Below, piece by piece: positions 51,760 through 60,387 of a stretch of DNA of 64,000 nucleotides. The translations under genes were made by a program, and so were the position numbers. The stretch lies in assembly GCA_022793995.1 (NCBI GenBank), contig JAAWDY010000052.1:1-64000 (forward strand). The letters run 5' to 3'. This DNA comes from Coprococcus sp. (GTDB taxonomy: Bacteria; Bacillota; Clostridia; Lachnospirales; Lachnospiraceae). How positions within the stretch are numbered: position 1 is the stretch's first letter; each line of letters starts with the position of its first letter. The notes under the pieces are model-generated. The model had not been told where the DNA came from. It saw only the letters and a program-made list of their open reading frames with translations, and did not search any database.

Positions 51760-54700
51760 ATGGAGTTCACCGATACGAAAGAAAGTGGATTGGAAACCAT
51801 GATCGTAAGCTGGCTTGTAGAACATAACGGTTACGAGCAAGGCGCCAATGCCGACTATAACCGGGAGTACGCGGTTGACGAAACCAGGCTGTTCCGCTTC
51901 CTGGAAGATACCCAGAAGGATAAGGTGGAGAAACTTGCTCTCGAAAAATCCGACATTAAGAAAAAGCAGTTTCTAAGCCGTCTGCGGGACCAAATTACGA
52001 AGCGCGGTATTATCGACGTTTTGCGTAACGGCGTGAAAGTCTATCCGGTAGAATTGGCTTTATTCTATCTTACTCCGACAGAAAATAACGCGAAGGCAAA
52101 GGCGGCGTTTGAGAAAAATATTTTTAGTGTGACCCGCCAGCTTAGATATTCTATGGATTCCGCCGGACTTGCTCTTGATATGTGCATCTTTATCAACGGC
52201 TTACCCGTTATTACCTTTGAACTAAAGAACCAGCTTACCAAGCAGACGGTAAAAGATGCTGTGGAACAATATGAAGACCGCAACTCAAAAGAACTTTTGC
52301 TCCAATTTAAACGTTGCATGGTACATTTTGCCGTCGACGACGACCGCGTCAAATTCTGTACCAGATTAGAGGGAAAAAAAAGCTGGTTCCTGCCTTTTGA
52401 CAAAGGCTATAAGGACGGCGCGGGGAATCCTCCGAATCCCGAAGGTACTAAGACGGATTATCTTTGGAAAGATATCCTTACCAAACGCAAACTGGCCCGC
52501 ATCATTGAAAATTATGCGCAGGTGGTCGTGGAAAAAGACCCTGACGCGAAAAAGAAAAAAGAAAAACAGATATTTCCTCGTTATCATCAGTTAGACGTGG
52601 TAGAGAGGCTGCTGGCGGATGTGGTAAAGGACGGCGTCGGTCAGAAATATCTGATTCAACACAGCGCGGGCAGCGGCAAGTCCAATTCGATCGCGTGGCT
52701 TGTGCATCAGCTAATCGGTCTTGAAAAAGATGGACATCCCATGATTGATTCCGTGCTTGTGGTGACAGACCGCCGTACTTTGGATCAGCAGATTCGCGAT
52801 AACATCAAACAGTTTATGCAGGTAAAGAACACAGTGGCGTGGGCGAAAAATTCCAGTCAGCTAAGTAAGGCAATCACGGACGGGAAGCGTATCATCATTA
52901 CTACGGTGGAAAAGTTCCCCCATGTCCTTCCTAAGCTGGGAACCAGCCATAAGAACCGCAAATTCGCCATTGTCATCGACGAGGCGCATTCCGGTCAGAA
53001 CGGCAGGAATTCCGCGCAGATGAACCTTGCTCTCTCTGCCTTAGCTTCCGAGGATGAGATGGACAACGAAGATAGAATCAACGCTATGATGGAAGGACGC
53101 AAACTGCTTGGTAATGCAAGCTATTTTGCATTCACCGCCACGCCCAAAAACAAAACGCTGGAAATCTTTGGGATTCCCTATCAGGACGGCGATAAAATAA
53201 AACATAGGCCGCGCCATGTATATACGATGAAACAAGCCATCCAAGAGGGATTCATTCTTGACGTACTGCAATACTATACGCCGATTGCCAGTTACTATAA
53301 ATTGATGAAGACCGTTGACAACGACCCCATGTTTGACAAAAAGAGGGCGCAGAAAAAACTACGGGCTTTTGTGGAGAGTAACAAATATACCATAGAGCAA
53401 AAAGCCGGGATGATGGTCGAACATTTTCATGAGCAGGTCATTTCTAAAGGAAAGATTGGAGGACAGGCCCGCGCCATGGTAGTGACGAGCAGTATTTCAC
53501 GTTGCATCAAATATTATTACGCCATTAATAAGGCGCTTGCAAAAAGAAATAGTCCTTATAAAACAGTGATAGCTTTTTCAGGGGAACATACATACGAAGG
53601 ACAGGAATCTGCCCTCACTTCCGGCTCCATGAACGGATTTCCTGATGCAAAGATACCGGAAAATTTCAAAGCGGACCCATACCGCATTCTTATTGTCGCC
53701 GATATGTTTCAGACAGGGTTTGACGAGCCGCTGCTTCATACAATGTATGTAGATAAAGCGCTCTGCGATATCAAGGCTGTGCAGACGCTTTCCCGCCTGA
53801 ACCGCTCTCATCCGCAGAAGTACGATACATTCGTGCTGGATTTTGCGAATAAACTGGAAACCATAGAGAAAGCATTTGAAACGTATTACCGCACCACCAT
53901 CTTATCAGGGGAAACCGATCCGAATAAACTATACGATCTCATTGCGACAATGGAGAAATATCAGGTGTCTTCCGATGAAGATGTCAGGCAGCTTGTTGAA
54001 CTATACTTAAACGGAGCCGCTCGCGACAAGCTTGATTCCATATTGGATGCATGTGCGGACACATATAGTGAACTGGATACAGAGGGGCAGATAAAGTTTA
54101 AAAGCGCGGCAAAGGAATTTTGCCGTAACTACAGTTTTCTTGGTATGATTCTTCCTTATGGAAATGCAGACTGGGAACGGCTTTCTATCTTTTTGAATTT
54201 ACTGGTGTACAAACTTCCGTCTCCAAAGGAGGATGATTTGTCACAAGGCGTTTTAGACGCGGTTGATCTTGACAGTTACCGGTTGGAGGCAAAAGAGTGT
54301 ATGTCGATCAAGCTGGAAGACGATGATTCGGAAATACCTCCGGTTCCGACTGGCAAGACAGGATATCCCGCTAGGACGGAGATGGACTATCTTTCTTCGA
54401 TCATTGCGGAATTCAACGCTATATCCGGGAATATCAAATGGAGCGACGCGGATAACGCGCATAGACAAATTCTGGAGCTGCCGGAAATGGTGTCAAAAGA
54501 CGAGCGTTACCGATACGCGATAAAAAACTCGGATAAGCAGAACGCCCGGCTGGAAAGCGAGCGAGCTTTGCAGCAAGCGATCATTTCCATCATGACGGAC
54601 AATATGGAATTGTTCAAACAATTCCAGGACAATCCTTCATTTAAAAAGGCTCTGTCCGATATGGTGTTCAATCTCACTTATCATCCAAACGGTAAAATAT

Positions 54701-54810
54701 ATAAAATGCCAGCCACAATTTATCGTCATTCACCGGTATCCTATCAAATTCCACAGCCAGAGCTTTCTCTGGTCGCAGAGCCGGAAACAGAGTACAATAG
54801 AAATGAATAG
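51760..54810 (+). CDS. hsdR: Type I restriction enzyme endonuclease subunit
   Basis: 1016 residues. The N-terminal nuclease has the PD-(D/E)XK-type core (ITFELKNQL, with a conserved Glu and Lys near residue 150-155). The motor follows: Walker A HSAGSGKSNS, DEAH box VIDEAHSGQ, TATPKN and QTGFDEP (motif VI region), plus QTLSRLNR. The C-terminal 200 residues are a helical domain. It moves DNA past the bound complex and cuts it at a distance. I choose ATG 51760, after AAGGAGG; a GTG at 51754 is also in frame. The gene order M-S-unknown-R is complete, so the system could be active. Confidence 0.93.
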   Translation: MEFTDTKESGLETMIVSWLVEHNGYEQGANADYNREYAVDETRLFRFLEDTQKDKVEKLALEKSDIKKKQFLSRLRDQITKRGIIDVLRNGVKVYPVELALFYLTPTENNAKAKAAFEKNIFSVTRQLRYSMDSAGLALDMCIFINGLPVITFELKNQLTKQTVKDAVEQYEDRNSKELLLQFKRCMVHFAVDDDRVKFCTRLEGKKSWFLPFDKGYKDGAGNPPNPEGTKTDYLWKDILTKRKLARIIENYAQVVVEKDPDAKKKKEKQIFPRYHQLDVVERLLADVVKDGVGQKYLIQHSAGSGKSNSIAWLVHQLIGLEKDGHPMIDSVLVVTDRRTLDQQIRDNIKQFMQVKNTVAWAKNSSQLSKAITDGKRIIITTVEKFPHVLPKLGTSHKNRKFAIVIDEAHSGQNGRNSAQMNLALSALASEDEMDNEDRINAMMEGRKLLGNASYFAFTATPKNKTLEIFGIPYQDGDKIKHRPRHVYTMKQAIQEGFILDVLQYYTPIASYYKLMKTVDNDPMFDKKRAQKKLRAFVESNKYTIEQKAGMMVEHFHEQVISKGKIGGQARAMVVTSSISRCIKYYYAINKALAKRNSPYKTVIAFSGEHTYEGQESALTSGSMNGFPDAKIPENFKADPYRILIVADMFQTGFDEPLLHTMYVDKALCDIKAVQTLSRLNRSHPQKYDTFVLDFANKLETIEKAFETYYRTTILSGETDPNKLYDLIATMEKYQVSSDEDVRQLVELYLNGAARDKLDSILDACADTYSELDTEGQIKFKSAAKEFCRNYSFLGMILPYGNADWERLSIFLNLLVYKLPSPKEDDLSQGVLDAVDLDSYRLEAKECMSIKLEDDDSEIPPVPTGKTGYPARTEMDYLSSIIAEFNAISGNIKWSDADNAHRQILELPEMVSKDERYRYAIKNSDKQNARLESERALQQAIISIMTDNMELFKQFQDNPSFKKALSDMVFNLTYHPNGKIYKMPATIYRHSPVSYQIPQPELSLVAEPETEYNRNE

Positions 54811-54839
54811 GGCAGACAAAATAAAGGGAGGAAAAGAAA

Positions 54840-55475
54840 ATGATAAAAATGGTAGCTTTTGATTTGGACGGGACGATCGGCGATACGATTCCCTTATGTA
54901 TCGAGGCGTTCAGACAGGCGGTATCCCCCTATGCGGGGCACACCTTAAGCGACAAGGAAATTGTGCAGACGTTTGGGCTCAACGAGATGGGGATGATAAA
55001 AGCGGTGGTAAACAGCCAGTGTGAGAAAGCGCTGGATGATTTTTACACGATATATGAGAAAATGCATGATCGATGCACAGCGCCTTATCAAGGAATCAAC
55101 GATATAATCGACATGTTGAAAGGCAAAGGAATCCGTGTCGCGTTGATTACAGGAAAAGGGGAAAAAGCCTGCAGGATTACACTTGAGAAATTCGGTATGC
55201 AGGATACGTTCTGTGAGATAGCGACCGGCCTGGAGAGCAGGCCGAACAAAGCGGAATCCATACGGAATATGCTCAAGAAATACGACCTGAAAAAAGAAGA
55301 ATTCTATTATGTGGGCGACGCCCTTTCGGATGTAACCGCCTGTCAAAATGCGGGCGTTGTATGTCTGTCGGCGGCATGGAGTGATGCCGCTGATGCAAAG
55401 GGATTGGAGCAAATGAATGCAGGACACGTTTTTTATACGATAGATCAACTAGATCACTATTTTTTACAGCTATAA
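54840..55475 (+). CDS. HAD-superfamily phosphatase (phosphoglycolate-phosphatase-like)
   Basis: 211 residues. The HAD motifs are FDLDGTIGD (motif I, both Asp present), LITGK (motif II-like), a Lys near residue 120, and YYVGDALSDV (motif IV). A helical cap lies between motifs I and II, as in the Gph/PgmB type. It dephosphorylates a small sugar phosphate; the substrate is not clear. AGGGAGG precedes ATG 54840. It follows hsdR by 29 bases with its own ribosome site, and may be a passenger or the end of the operon. Confidence 0.85.
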   Translation: MIKMVAFDLDGTIGDTIPLCIEAFRQAVSPYAGHTLSDKEIVQTFGLNEMGMIKAVVNSQCEKALDDFYTIYEKMHDRCTAPYQGINDIIDMLKGKGIRVALITGKGEKACRITLEKFGMQDTFCEIATGLESRPNKAESIRNMLKKYDLKKEEFYYVGDALSDVTACQNAGVVCLSAAWSDAADAKGLEQMNAGHVFYTIDQLDHYFLQL

Positions 55476-55505
55476 ACAATTGATTCCCGTGAAGCAATCG
55501 TAGAC

Positions 55506-55570
55506 CAAATACCCAGCAGCTTGCTGTGTATAACAAATTTCATGCCTCGCAGCTTGCTGCGGGGTATTTG
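55506..55570. repeat. Palindromic element with two nested GCAGCTTGCTG hairpins
   Basis: CAAATACCC (55506-55514) and GGGTATTTG (55562-55570) form an outer inverted repeat. Inside are two short hairpins of similar sequence, AGCAGCTTGCTG and CGCAGCTTGCTGCG. Elements with this core are seen between genes in several gut Clostridia; I know this only as recollection. It lies after the HAD gene. Confidence 0.65.
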
Positions 55571-55573
55571 ACT

Positions 55574-55617
55574 AAGACGCCGGATAACAAACGCCTATTT
55601 TTTGTTCCCGGCGTCTT
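55574..55617 (+). terminator. Long hairpin between the HAD and MarR genes
   Basis: AAGACGCCGG (55574-55583) pairs with CCGGCGTCTT (55608-55617), continuing after a small bulge with AACAA/TTGTT. A T-rich stretch (TATTTTTTG) lies in its loop, not after it, so a terminator is not certain. The stem end overlaps the -35 box of the MarR promoter. Confidence 0.45.
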
Positions 55618-55643
55618 GACATATGTAAAAAATTTGCTATAAT
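55616..55643 (+). promoter_or_regulatory. Promoter of the MarR/TauE pair
   Basis: TTGACA (55616-55621) and TATAAT (55638-55643) with 16 bases between. GAACTGTTC, a short inverted repeat, follows near the transcript start (about 55652-55660) and may be the MarR operator. Confidence 0.75.
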
Positions 55644-55704
55644 GTACAAAAACGAACTGTTCAAAAAAGCACAATACAGAACGGTATGAAACAAGGAGGG
55701 AAGT

Positions 55705-56130
55705 ATGCAGGAGTTATTGGAAAACTATTCAGCGGGTAAAGAGCTATATGCAAGAATTTGTGACAAGGTCTGTGTAACATATCAAATGACACGGGCTGAA
55801 TTCCACGTTCTTATGTTTTTGGCGAATAACCCGGAGTGCAGTACAGCGACGGAGATTGTAGAAAAGCGGCATTTATCAAAGTCGCATGTGTCCCTTTCCG
55901 TACGGACCTTACAGGAGAGGGGATTTTTGCGCGGTGAATACAGGGGGAAGAACCGAAGAACAATTCATCTGACGGTATGCGACGCTGCGGCGCAGGCTGT
56001 GGCGGACGGAAGAAAGGCACAGGAAGAATTTGCCAGGAAGCTTCTGGACGGATTTAGCGACGAGGAGAAACGTCAGTTTGAGCGGCTGACAGGGCGGATC
56101 ACGGCGAATATTTTTTCCGCGCTGAAATAA
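55705..56130 (+). CDS. MarR-family transcriptional regulator
   Basis: 141 residues of the MarR winged-helix type: an N-terminal dimer helix, the HTH (ATEIVEKRHLSKSHVSLSVRTLQERGFLR) and the wing (GKNRRTIHLTV), and a C-terminal helical dimer part. AAGGAGGG precedes ATG 55705. It lies just before a TauE/SafE transporter with 26 bases between, and is likely to control it together with itself. The ligand is unknown; thiol-rich or sulfur-containing anions are common with such transporters. Confidence 0.85.
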   Translation: MQELLENYSAGKELYARICDKVCVTYQMTRAEFHVLMFLANNPECSTATEIVEKRHLSKSHVSLSVRTLQERGFLRGEYRGKNRRTIHLTVCDAAAQAVADGRKAQEEFARKLLDGFSDEEKRQFERLTGRITANIFSALK

Positions 56131-56156
56131 GGGATAAAGGACAAGGAGGATTTGTT

Positions 56157-56933
56157 ATGGAATTGGCAGTGAAAATAATAGCGTGTTTTCTGGCGGGAGC
56201 CGGGGCGGGCATCGGCACGGGATTCGCAGGGATGAGCGCGGCGGCCGTGATCGGGCCGGTGATGATTACATTTCTGGATATGCCGGCATACCATGCGGTG
56301 GGAATCGGGCTGGCGAGCGATGTGCTGGCAAGCGCGGTCAGCGCGTATACTTATAAGAAGAATAAGAACATTGATATTAAAAATGGGCTTGTTATGATGA
56401 TCTTTGTGCTTCTTTTGACAATGGTGGGAAGCTTTGTTGCAAGTAAAGTGCCGAACACCACGATGGGGAGCTTCTCGGTATTTATGACAATGCTTTTAGG
56501 CATCAAATTCATAGCAAAGCCAGTGATGACGACGAGGCAAGCGATGGAGGCGGCCGATTCCAGGAAACGTCTGGTGCAGTCAATTGTCTGCGGAAGCGGG
56601 ATAGGGTTTATCTGTGGATTTATCGGCGCGGGCGGAGGGATGATGATGCTCCTAATCCTTACTTCCGTACTCGGATATGAACTGAAATGTGCTGTGGGGA
56701 CGAGCGTTTTCATTATGGCCTTTACAGCTTTGACCGGTGCGGTCAGCCATTTCAGAATCGGCGGGTTGCCAGATGTAACGTGCCTGATACTCTGTATTGT
56801 GTTTACCTTTCTGTGGGCGAGAATCGCGGCGGTGATCGCGAATAAATCGGATACGAAGACATTGAACCGGGTGACCGGAGTCGTGCTGGTGATACTGGGT
56901 GTGGTGGTGATATCGGTGAATATGCTGAAATAG
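56157..56933 (+). CDS. TauE/SafE-family anion exporter
   Basis: 258 residues with about eight TM segments. The two halves each contain a Gly-rich signature: GAGAGIGTGFAGMSAAAVIGP and GFICGFIGAGGGMMMLLIL, typical of the TauE/SafE family, which exports sulfite, sulfoacetate and related organic anions. AAGGAGG precedes ATG 56157. It follows the MarR gene and ends before a strong hairpin terminator. Direction and substrate cannot be read from sequence. Confidence 0.85.
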   Translation: MELAVKIIACFLAGAGAGIGTGFAGMSAAAVIGPVMITFLDMPAYHAVGIGLASDVLASAVSAYTYKKNKNIDIKNGLVMMIFVLLLTMVGSFVASKVPNTTMGSFSVFMTMLLGIKFIAKPVMTTRQAMEAADSRKRLVQSIVCGSGIGFICGFIGAGGGMMMLLILTSVLGYELKCAVGTSVFIMAFTALTGAVSHFRIGGLPDVTCLILCIVFTFLWARIAAVIANKSDTKTLNRVTGVVLVILGVVVISVNMLK

Positions 56934-56996
56934 CATCGAATAATATCGGATAATATCGAACCGAGTTTGGGCTATTGACATAAAGGTCTTGGTCTC

Positions 56997-57038
56997 ATAG
57001 CAAGGGCTGCCGCACACCAATGCGGCAGCCCTTGCTAT
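56997..57038. terminator. Strong hairpin between the TauE and cupin genes, probably a shared terminator
   Basis: An 18-base arm (56997-57014, ATAGCAAGGGCTGCCGCA) and its exact complement (57021-57038) flank a six-base loop. TCTCTGATTCTT follows on the plus strand. It lies between two converging genes and could end both transcripts, though neither side has a pure T-run. Confidence 0.7.
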
Positions 57039-57104
57039 TCTCTGATTCTTGTATGTATGGTTATTATTCAAAATGATATCCACGAATTGTTTCGTGCTTC
57101 GCGC

Positions 57105-58304
57105 TTATGATACCTCAGCAGGTACTTCCGGGTTATTATTTGCAAAATTCTGCAGGATAACGAGCGGCTGATAAGAACTTGTATTTGTAACCGTTACGCC
57201 TTCCTTAGCGGCAGACTCAGATACAAAGTATTCATCGCCGGTGATATCTTCATAGCGTACCAGTTCAGGAGCCTCGCACTCAAAGACACCGAATTTTCCG
57301 TGTCCTTGAACGACGATCGCACAGTAGCATGCCTGATCGGTAAGTGTGTAGGTCTGCCCTGGAAGAACCGTAACTTCCTTAGCTGCAACCCATTCGTTCG
57401 CGTAAGCGACCCATTTCTCTACGGCTTCTTTGCTCTCGGATTTGATCTTCGGAGCACGGAAATACGTCTCTTTATAGTCTGGACGGGTGCTTTCTTCCCA
57501 GTCGATCTGGTTGAAGATTGCTTCCAGATCATCCTTTTCCTCTTCCGGCGCGCAGTCGGTGAGCATATTGTGTGGATTCACCTCGCCCATGGTGACATTC
57601 TCCATGATCGTATTGACGTCGCTGTTCCACTGCGGCTCAAACGTAACCACAGAAGCCGGAGCATGGATTACGCCTGCCGGTGTATACCAGCCGGTTCCGA
57701 TCTGGATACGGTATGCGCGGGACAGTTCTGTGATCCGGGTATCCTTCACATCGTAATTCTCCAGGCATTCCATGACCTGTTCTTTTGTCGTAGAAGGATC
57801 AAAACCAAAGTATGTAAGCGGCATCCTTCCAAGATAGCCGCTGTTATACTGCGGCGGGAAATAATAAGCTTCCGGCTTTCCATGCATTCCAATCTTATTC
57901 GCCATCTCTTCTGTCAGGTGCAGATGATGGAAGAGCGGTTTGTCATAGTCGTACAGCTTTGCAAATGTCGGCCATGTCCCGTATTTTTCCATCAGGGCGT
58001 CCCCGATCAGGTCAGCGCCTAATTCTTCCACATAATCCTTGAACAGGCAGGTAGCCTTCGTAGCAGCGTCTTCCAACACGTAGCTCATGCCTTCCGTTTC
58101 CCCAGTCTTAGGGCCGTTAAGGGCTTTCGCAAGAGAGCCGAGCCATCTCTCACAGATTCCGCCTCGGTCCATTCCAAGGGCAAAATAATCGTCCGGGTGA
58201 AGGCGAAGGCGTTTTCCAGGTTCGTTAAAACCACGCGGTACCCATGTGGGCATCAGATGCAGTATGCCTTTGCCTTCTTCAAACACTTTCCTTACATTAC
58301 TCAT
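57105..58304 (-). CDS. Cupin-type sugar isomerase-like protein (mannose-6-phosphate isomerase-related)
   Basis: 399 residues. The region TGWYTPAGVIHAPASVVTFEPQ has the cupin metal-site pattern (His residues and Glu in a beta strand order), and the end (QACYCAIVVQGHGKFGVFEC) is a second cupin half. The N-terminal part contains HLHLTEEMANKIG and FPPQYNSG. This is the broad mannose-6-P isomerase-like cupin group. It is divergent from the aldolase gene 267 bases away and converges on the TauE gene. With the aldolase and kinases across the shared region it may isomerise the sugar used by the locus. GGAGG lies upstream of ATG 58304. Confidence 0.6.
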   Translation of the reverse strand: MSNVRKVFEEGKGILHLMPTWVPRGFNEPGKRLRLHPDDYFALGMDRGGICERWLGSLAKALNGPKTGETEGMSYVLEDAATKATCLFKDYVEELGADLIGDALMEKYGTWPTFAKLYDYDKPLFHHLHLTEEMANKIGMHGKPEAYYFPPQYNSGYLGRMPLTYFGFDPSTTKEQVMECLENYDVKDTRITELSRAYRIQIGTGWYTPAGVIHAPASVVTFEPQWNSDVNTIMENVTMGEVNPHNMLTDCAPEEEKDDLEAIFNQIDWEESTRPDYKETYFRAPKIKSESKEAVEKWVAYANEWVAAKEVTVLPGQTYTLTDQACYCAIVVQGHGKFGVFECEAPELVRYEDITGDEYFVSESAAKEGVTVTNTSSYQPLVILQNFANNNPEVPAEVS

Positions 58305-58493
58305 GATGATAGGTCCTCCTTAATTTAGAATGCGTCGTTTTGTATGCGCCGCCTGGAAATATGTACAAGAAAAAAGTTTTCACATAAATCGACGGCAGCA
58401 ATACTTTTCTTACATATTAGCACAAATAAATGAAAAAATAAATACAAAAAGCAAACAAATTGACAAATGGTATAAAATTATTTTTCATGAATA

Positions 58494-58522
58494 TTGACAA
58501 GCATGCCAGCGTGGGATAAGAT
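58494..58522 (+). promoter_or_regulatory. Candidate promoter of the aldolase/RpiR/kinase genes
   Basis: TTGACA (58494-58499), 17 bases, then TAAGAT (58517-58522). The leader is about 45 bases and ends in AAGGAGGAAA. The AT-rich stretch upstream (58380-58490) would also serve the divergent cupin gene. Confidence 0.6.
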
Positions 58523-58571
58523 AAGTGCATGAAACTTATGGCAGAGCCAGAGAGATTAAGGAGGAAATAAG

Positions 58572-59447
58572 ATGTTACTTAACATGAAGGATTTATTGGC
58601 AGTAGCGAATGAACACAATTTTGCAGTACCGGCTTTTAATATCGGCACAGGGCAGATCTTGAACGGTGTTATGGATAAATGCGAGGAATTAAAGGCGCCG
58701 GTTATCCTGGCGATTCATCCGTTTGAGCTTGCGTTCCAGGGAGACAGTTTCCTGCATATGTGTATTGACAGGGCGGCGAAGTCTCCGCTTCCAGTATGTA
58801 TTCATTTGGACCACAGCGGATGGGAGCCGATCGTGCGCGCGATCCGGGCAGGGTTCACTTCTGTCATGATCGATGCTTCCCACCTTCCTTTTGAGGAGAA
58901 TATTGCGATCACGAAGAAGGTATGCGAGCTGGCACATCCGCTGGGTGTTTCCGTGGAAGGCGAGCTGGGTACGATCGGAACCACGGACGGAGATACAGAA
59001 GGCGGAACGGACGATATCATTTACACAAAGCCGGAAGACGCGGTACGTTTTGTGGAGGAGACTGGCTGTGATACGCTGGCTATCGCGATCGGGACGGCGC
59101 ATGGGCTTTATCCGGCGGGGATGACTCCGGAACTTAAACAAGACCTGCTGTCTGAGATCAAGAGTAAGGTATCTGTTCCGCTGGTACTTCACGGTGGATC
59201 CGGCAATAAAGATTCCGAGATCGCGGAAGCGGTGAAGCGTGGCATTAACAAGATCAACATCTCGTCTGATATCAAGGACGCATTCTATCAGGAACTTAGA
59301 AAAACTCTTCAGGATCCGAAGATCCGCGAGCCATTCGAGCTGTACCCGGCAAGTGTAAAAGCGATGAATGAAGTTGTAGAACATAAAGTAAAACTCTTTA
59401 ATGACGATGATAAGGTAAAATATTATTCACTGACGGAAATGCTCTAA
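58572..59447 (+). CDS. Class II fructose/tagatose-bisphosphate-type aldolase
   Basis: 291 residues. The zinc ligands of class II aldolases are visible: His in CIHLDHSG, the active-site Glu in VEGELGTIG, His in AIGTAHGLYP and His in VLHGGSGN. NISSDIKDAF is the phosphate-binding region. GatY, KbaY and FbaA share this fold, so the sugar bisphosphate cannot be fixed. ATG 58572 follows AAGGAGG. It is first in a group with RpiR and an ADP-dependent kinase. A second FBP aldolase for glycolysis is expected elsewhere; this one probably serves the sugar of this locus. Confidence 0.88.
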   Translation: MLLNMKDLLAVANEHNFAVPAFNIGTGQILNGVMDKCEELKAPVILAIHPFELAFQGDSFLHMCIDRAAKSPLPVCIHLDHSGWEPIVRAIRAGFTSVMIDASHLPFEENIAITKKVCELAHPLGVSVEGELGTIGTTDGDTEGGTDDIIYTKPEDAVRFVEETGCDTLAIAIGTAHGLYPAGMTPELKQDLLSEIKSKVSVPLVLHGGSGNKDSEIAEAVKRGINKINISSDIKDAFYQELRKTLQDPKIREPFELYPASVKAMNEVVEHKVKLFNDDDKVKYYSLTEML

Positions 59448-59504
59448 GATCTGATCGAGACGGAATGTAAAGCGGTATTTCTTTCAAAAGAGGGTGGTAT
59501 TTCT

Positions 59505-60368
59505 ATGAAGCAGTACACGAACACGGTGCTTGATAACATCAGGCTCAACTATGAGAAACTTTTTTCTGCGGAGAAACGGGCTGCAGATTATATTCTGGCG
59601 AATCCTGAGAAGACGATCATGCTGAATATAACCGAGCTTGCGCAGAAAAGCGGAAGCAGTGAGGCGACGGTGGTACGTATGTGCAAGCACGTCGGCTATC
59701 AGGGGTACTACCAGATGCGTCTGTTGATGTCCCACGACCTGGGGAATAGAAGAGGTGTCTATGATAAAGAGGAAATGCTGAACTCAGCGAGAAGGCTTTT
59801 TGACTCCAGCGCCGCCAGGGTCGCGGCGCTGGGAGAAGAGATAGATAATGAAGTCTTGGTAGGCGCTGTGCGTCAGATACGGATGAGCAGGATGGTGCAT
59901 GTGGTTGCGGCTGGGAATACCAGCCCGATCGCGATCGATCTGGGGTTCCGGCTGGAGCGGTGCGGGATCCCTTGTTCCTATTCCATGATCCCAGAACATT
60001 TCCTGAATCATGTAAGCCTGGGAACCAGCGATGATTCAATTATCGCCATTTCCAGGTCCGGCGTATCGAAGCAGGTTGTACAGGCGATGGAACTTGCCAA
60101 AAAGAACCGTATGCATTCTATTGTGATCTCAGGAGAGAAACATTCCCAGATCGCGGAAGCGGCGGATTATTTTATACAGGTCGTAGATAAGAATAATAAG
60201 ACTCCTGGTATGGAGCCGGCGTCCCATCTTCCCGAGATGGCGGTCAGCGATGCGCTTTTGTATGTCCTCCGCCACTTCGACGTTTTTGTCAAGAGCGGGG
60301 AAAAGGGAAAAGAGACGGATGTTTACGGCGATGTTGTCGAATTGTTCTTGAGTGAATATAAATTATAA
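59505..60368 (+). CDS. RpiR-family sugar-phosphate-responsive regulator
   Basis: 287 residues. The N-terminal helix-turn-helix (EKTIMLNITELAQKSGSSEATVVRMCKHVGYQGYYQMRL) is the RpiR/HexR type, and the C-terminal SIS domain (about 120-250) contains VVAAGNTSPIAIDLGFRL and AISRSGVSKQVVQAMELA, the sugar-phosphate binding pattern. It should control the locus in response to a sugar phosphate. ATG 59505 is 57 bases after the aldolase; AGAGGG is upstream. Its position between the aldolase and kinase supports one operon. Confidence 0.88.
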   Translation: MKQYTNTVLDNIRLNYEKLFSAEKRAADYILANPEKTIMLNITELAQKSGSSEATVVRMCKHVGYQGYYQMRLLMSHDLGNRRGVYDKEEMLNSARRLFDSSAARVAALGEEIDNEVLVGAVRQIRMSRMVHVVAAGNTSPIAIDLGFRLERCGIPCSYSMIPEHFLNHVSLGTSDDSIIAISRSGVSKQVVQAMELAKKNRMHSIVISGEKHSQIAEAADYFIQVVDKNNKTPGMEPASHLPEMAVSDALLYVLRHFDVFVKSGEKGKETDVYGDVVELFLSEYKL

Positions 60369-60387
60369 TAGACCGGGAGGGTGTTAG

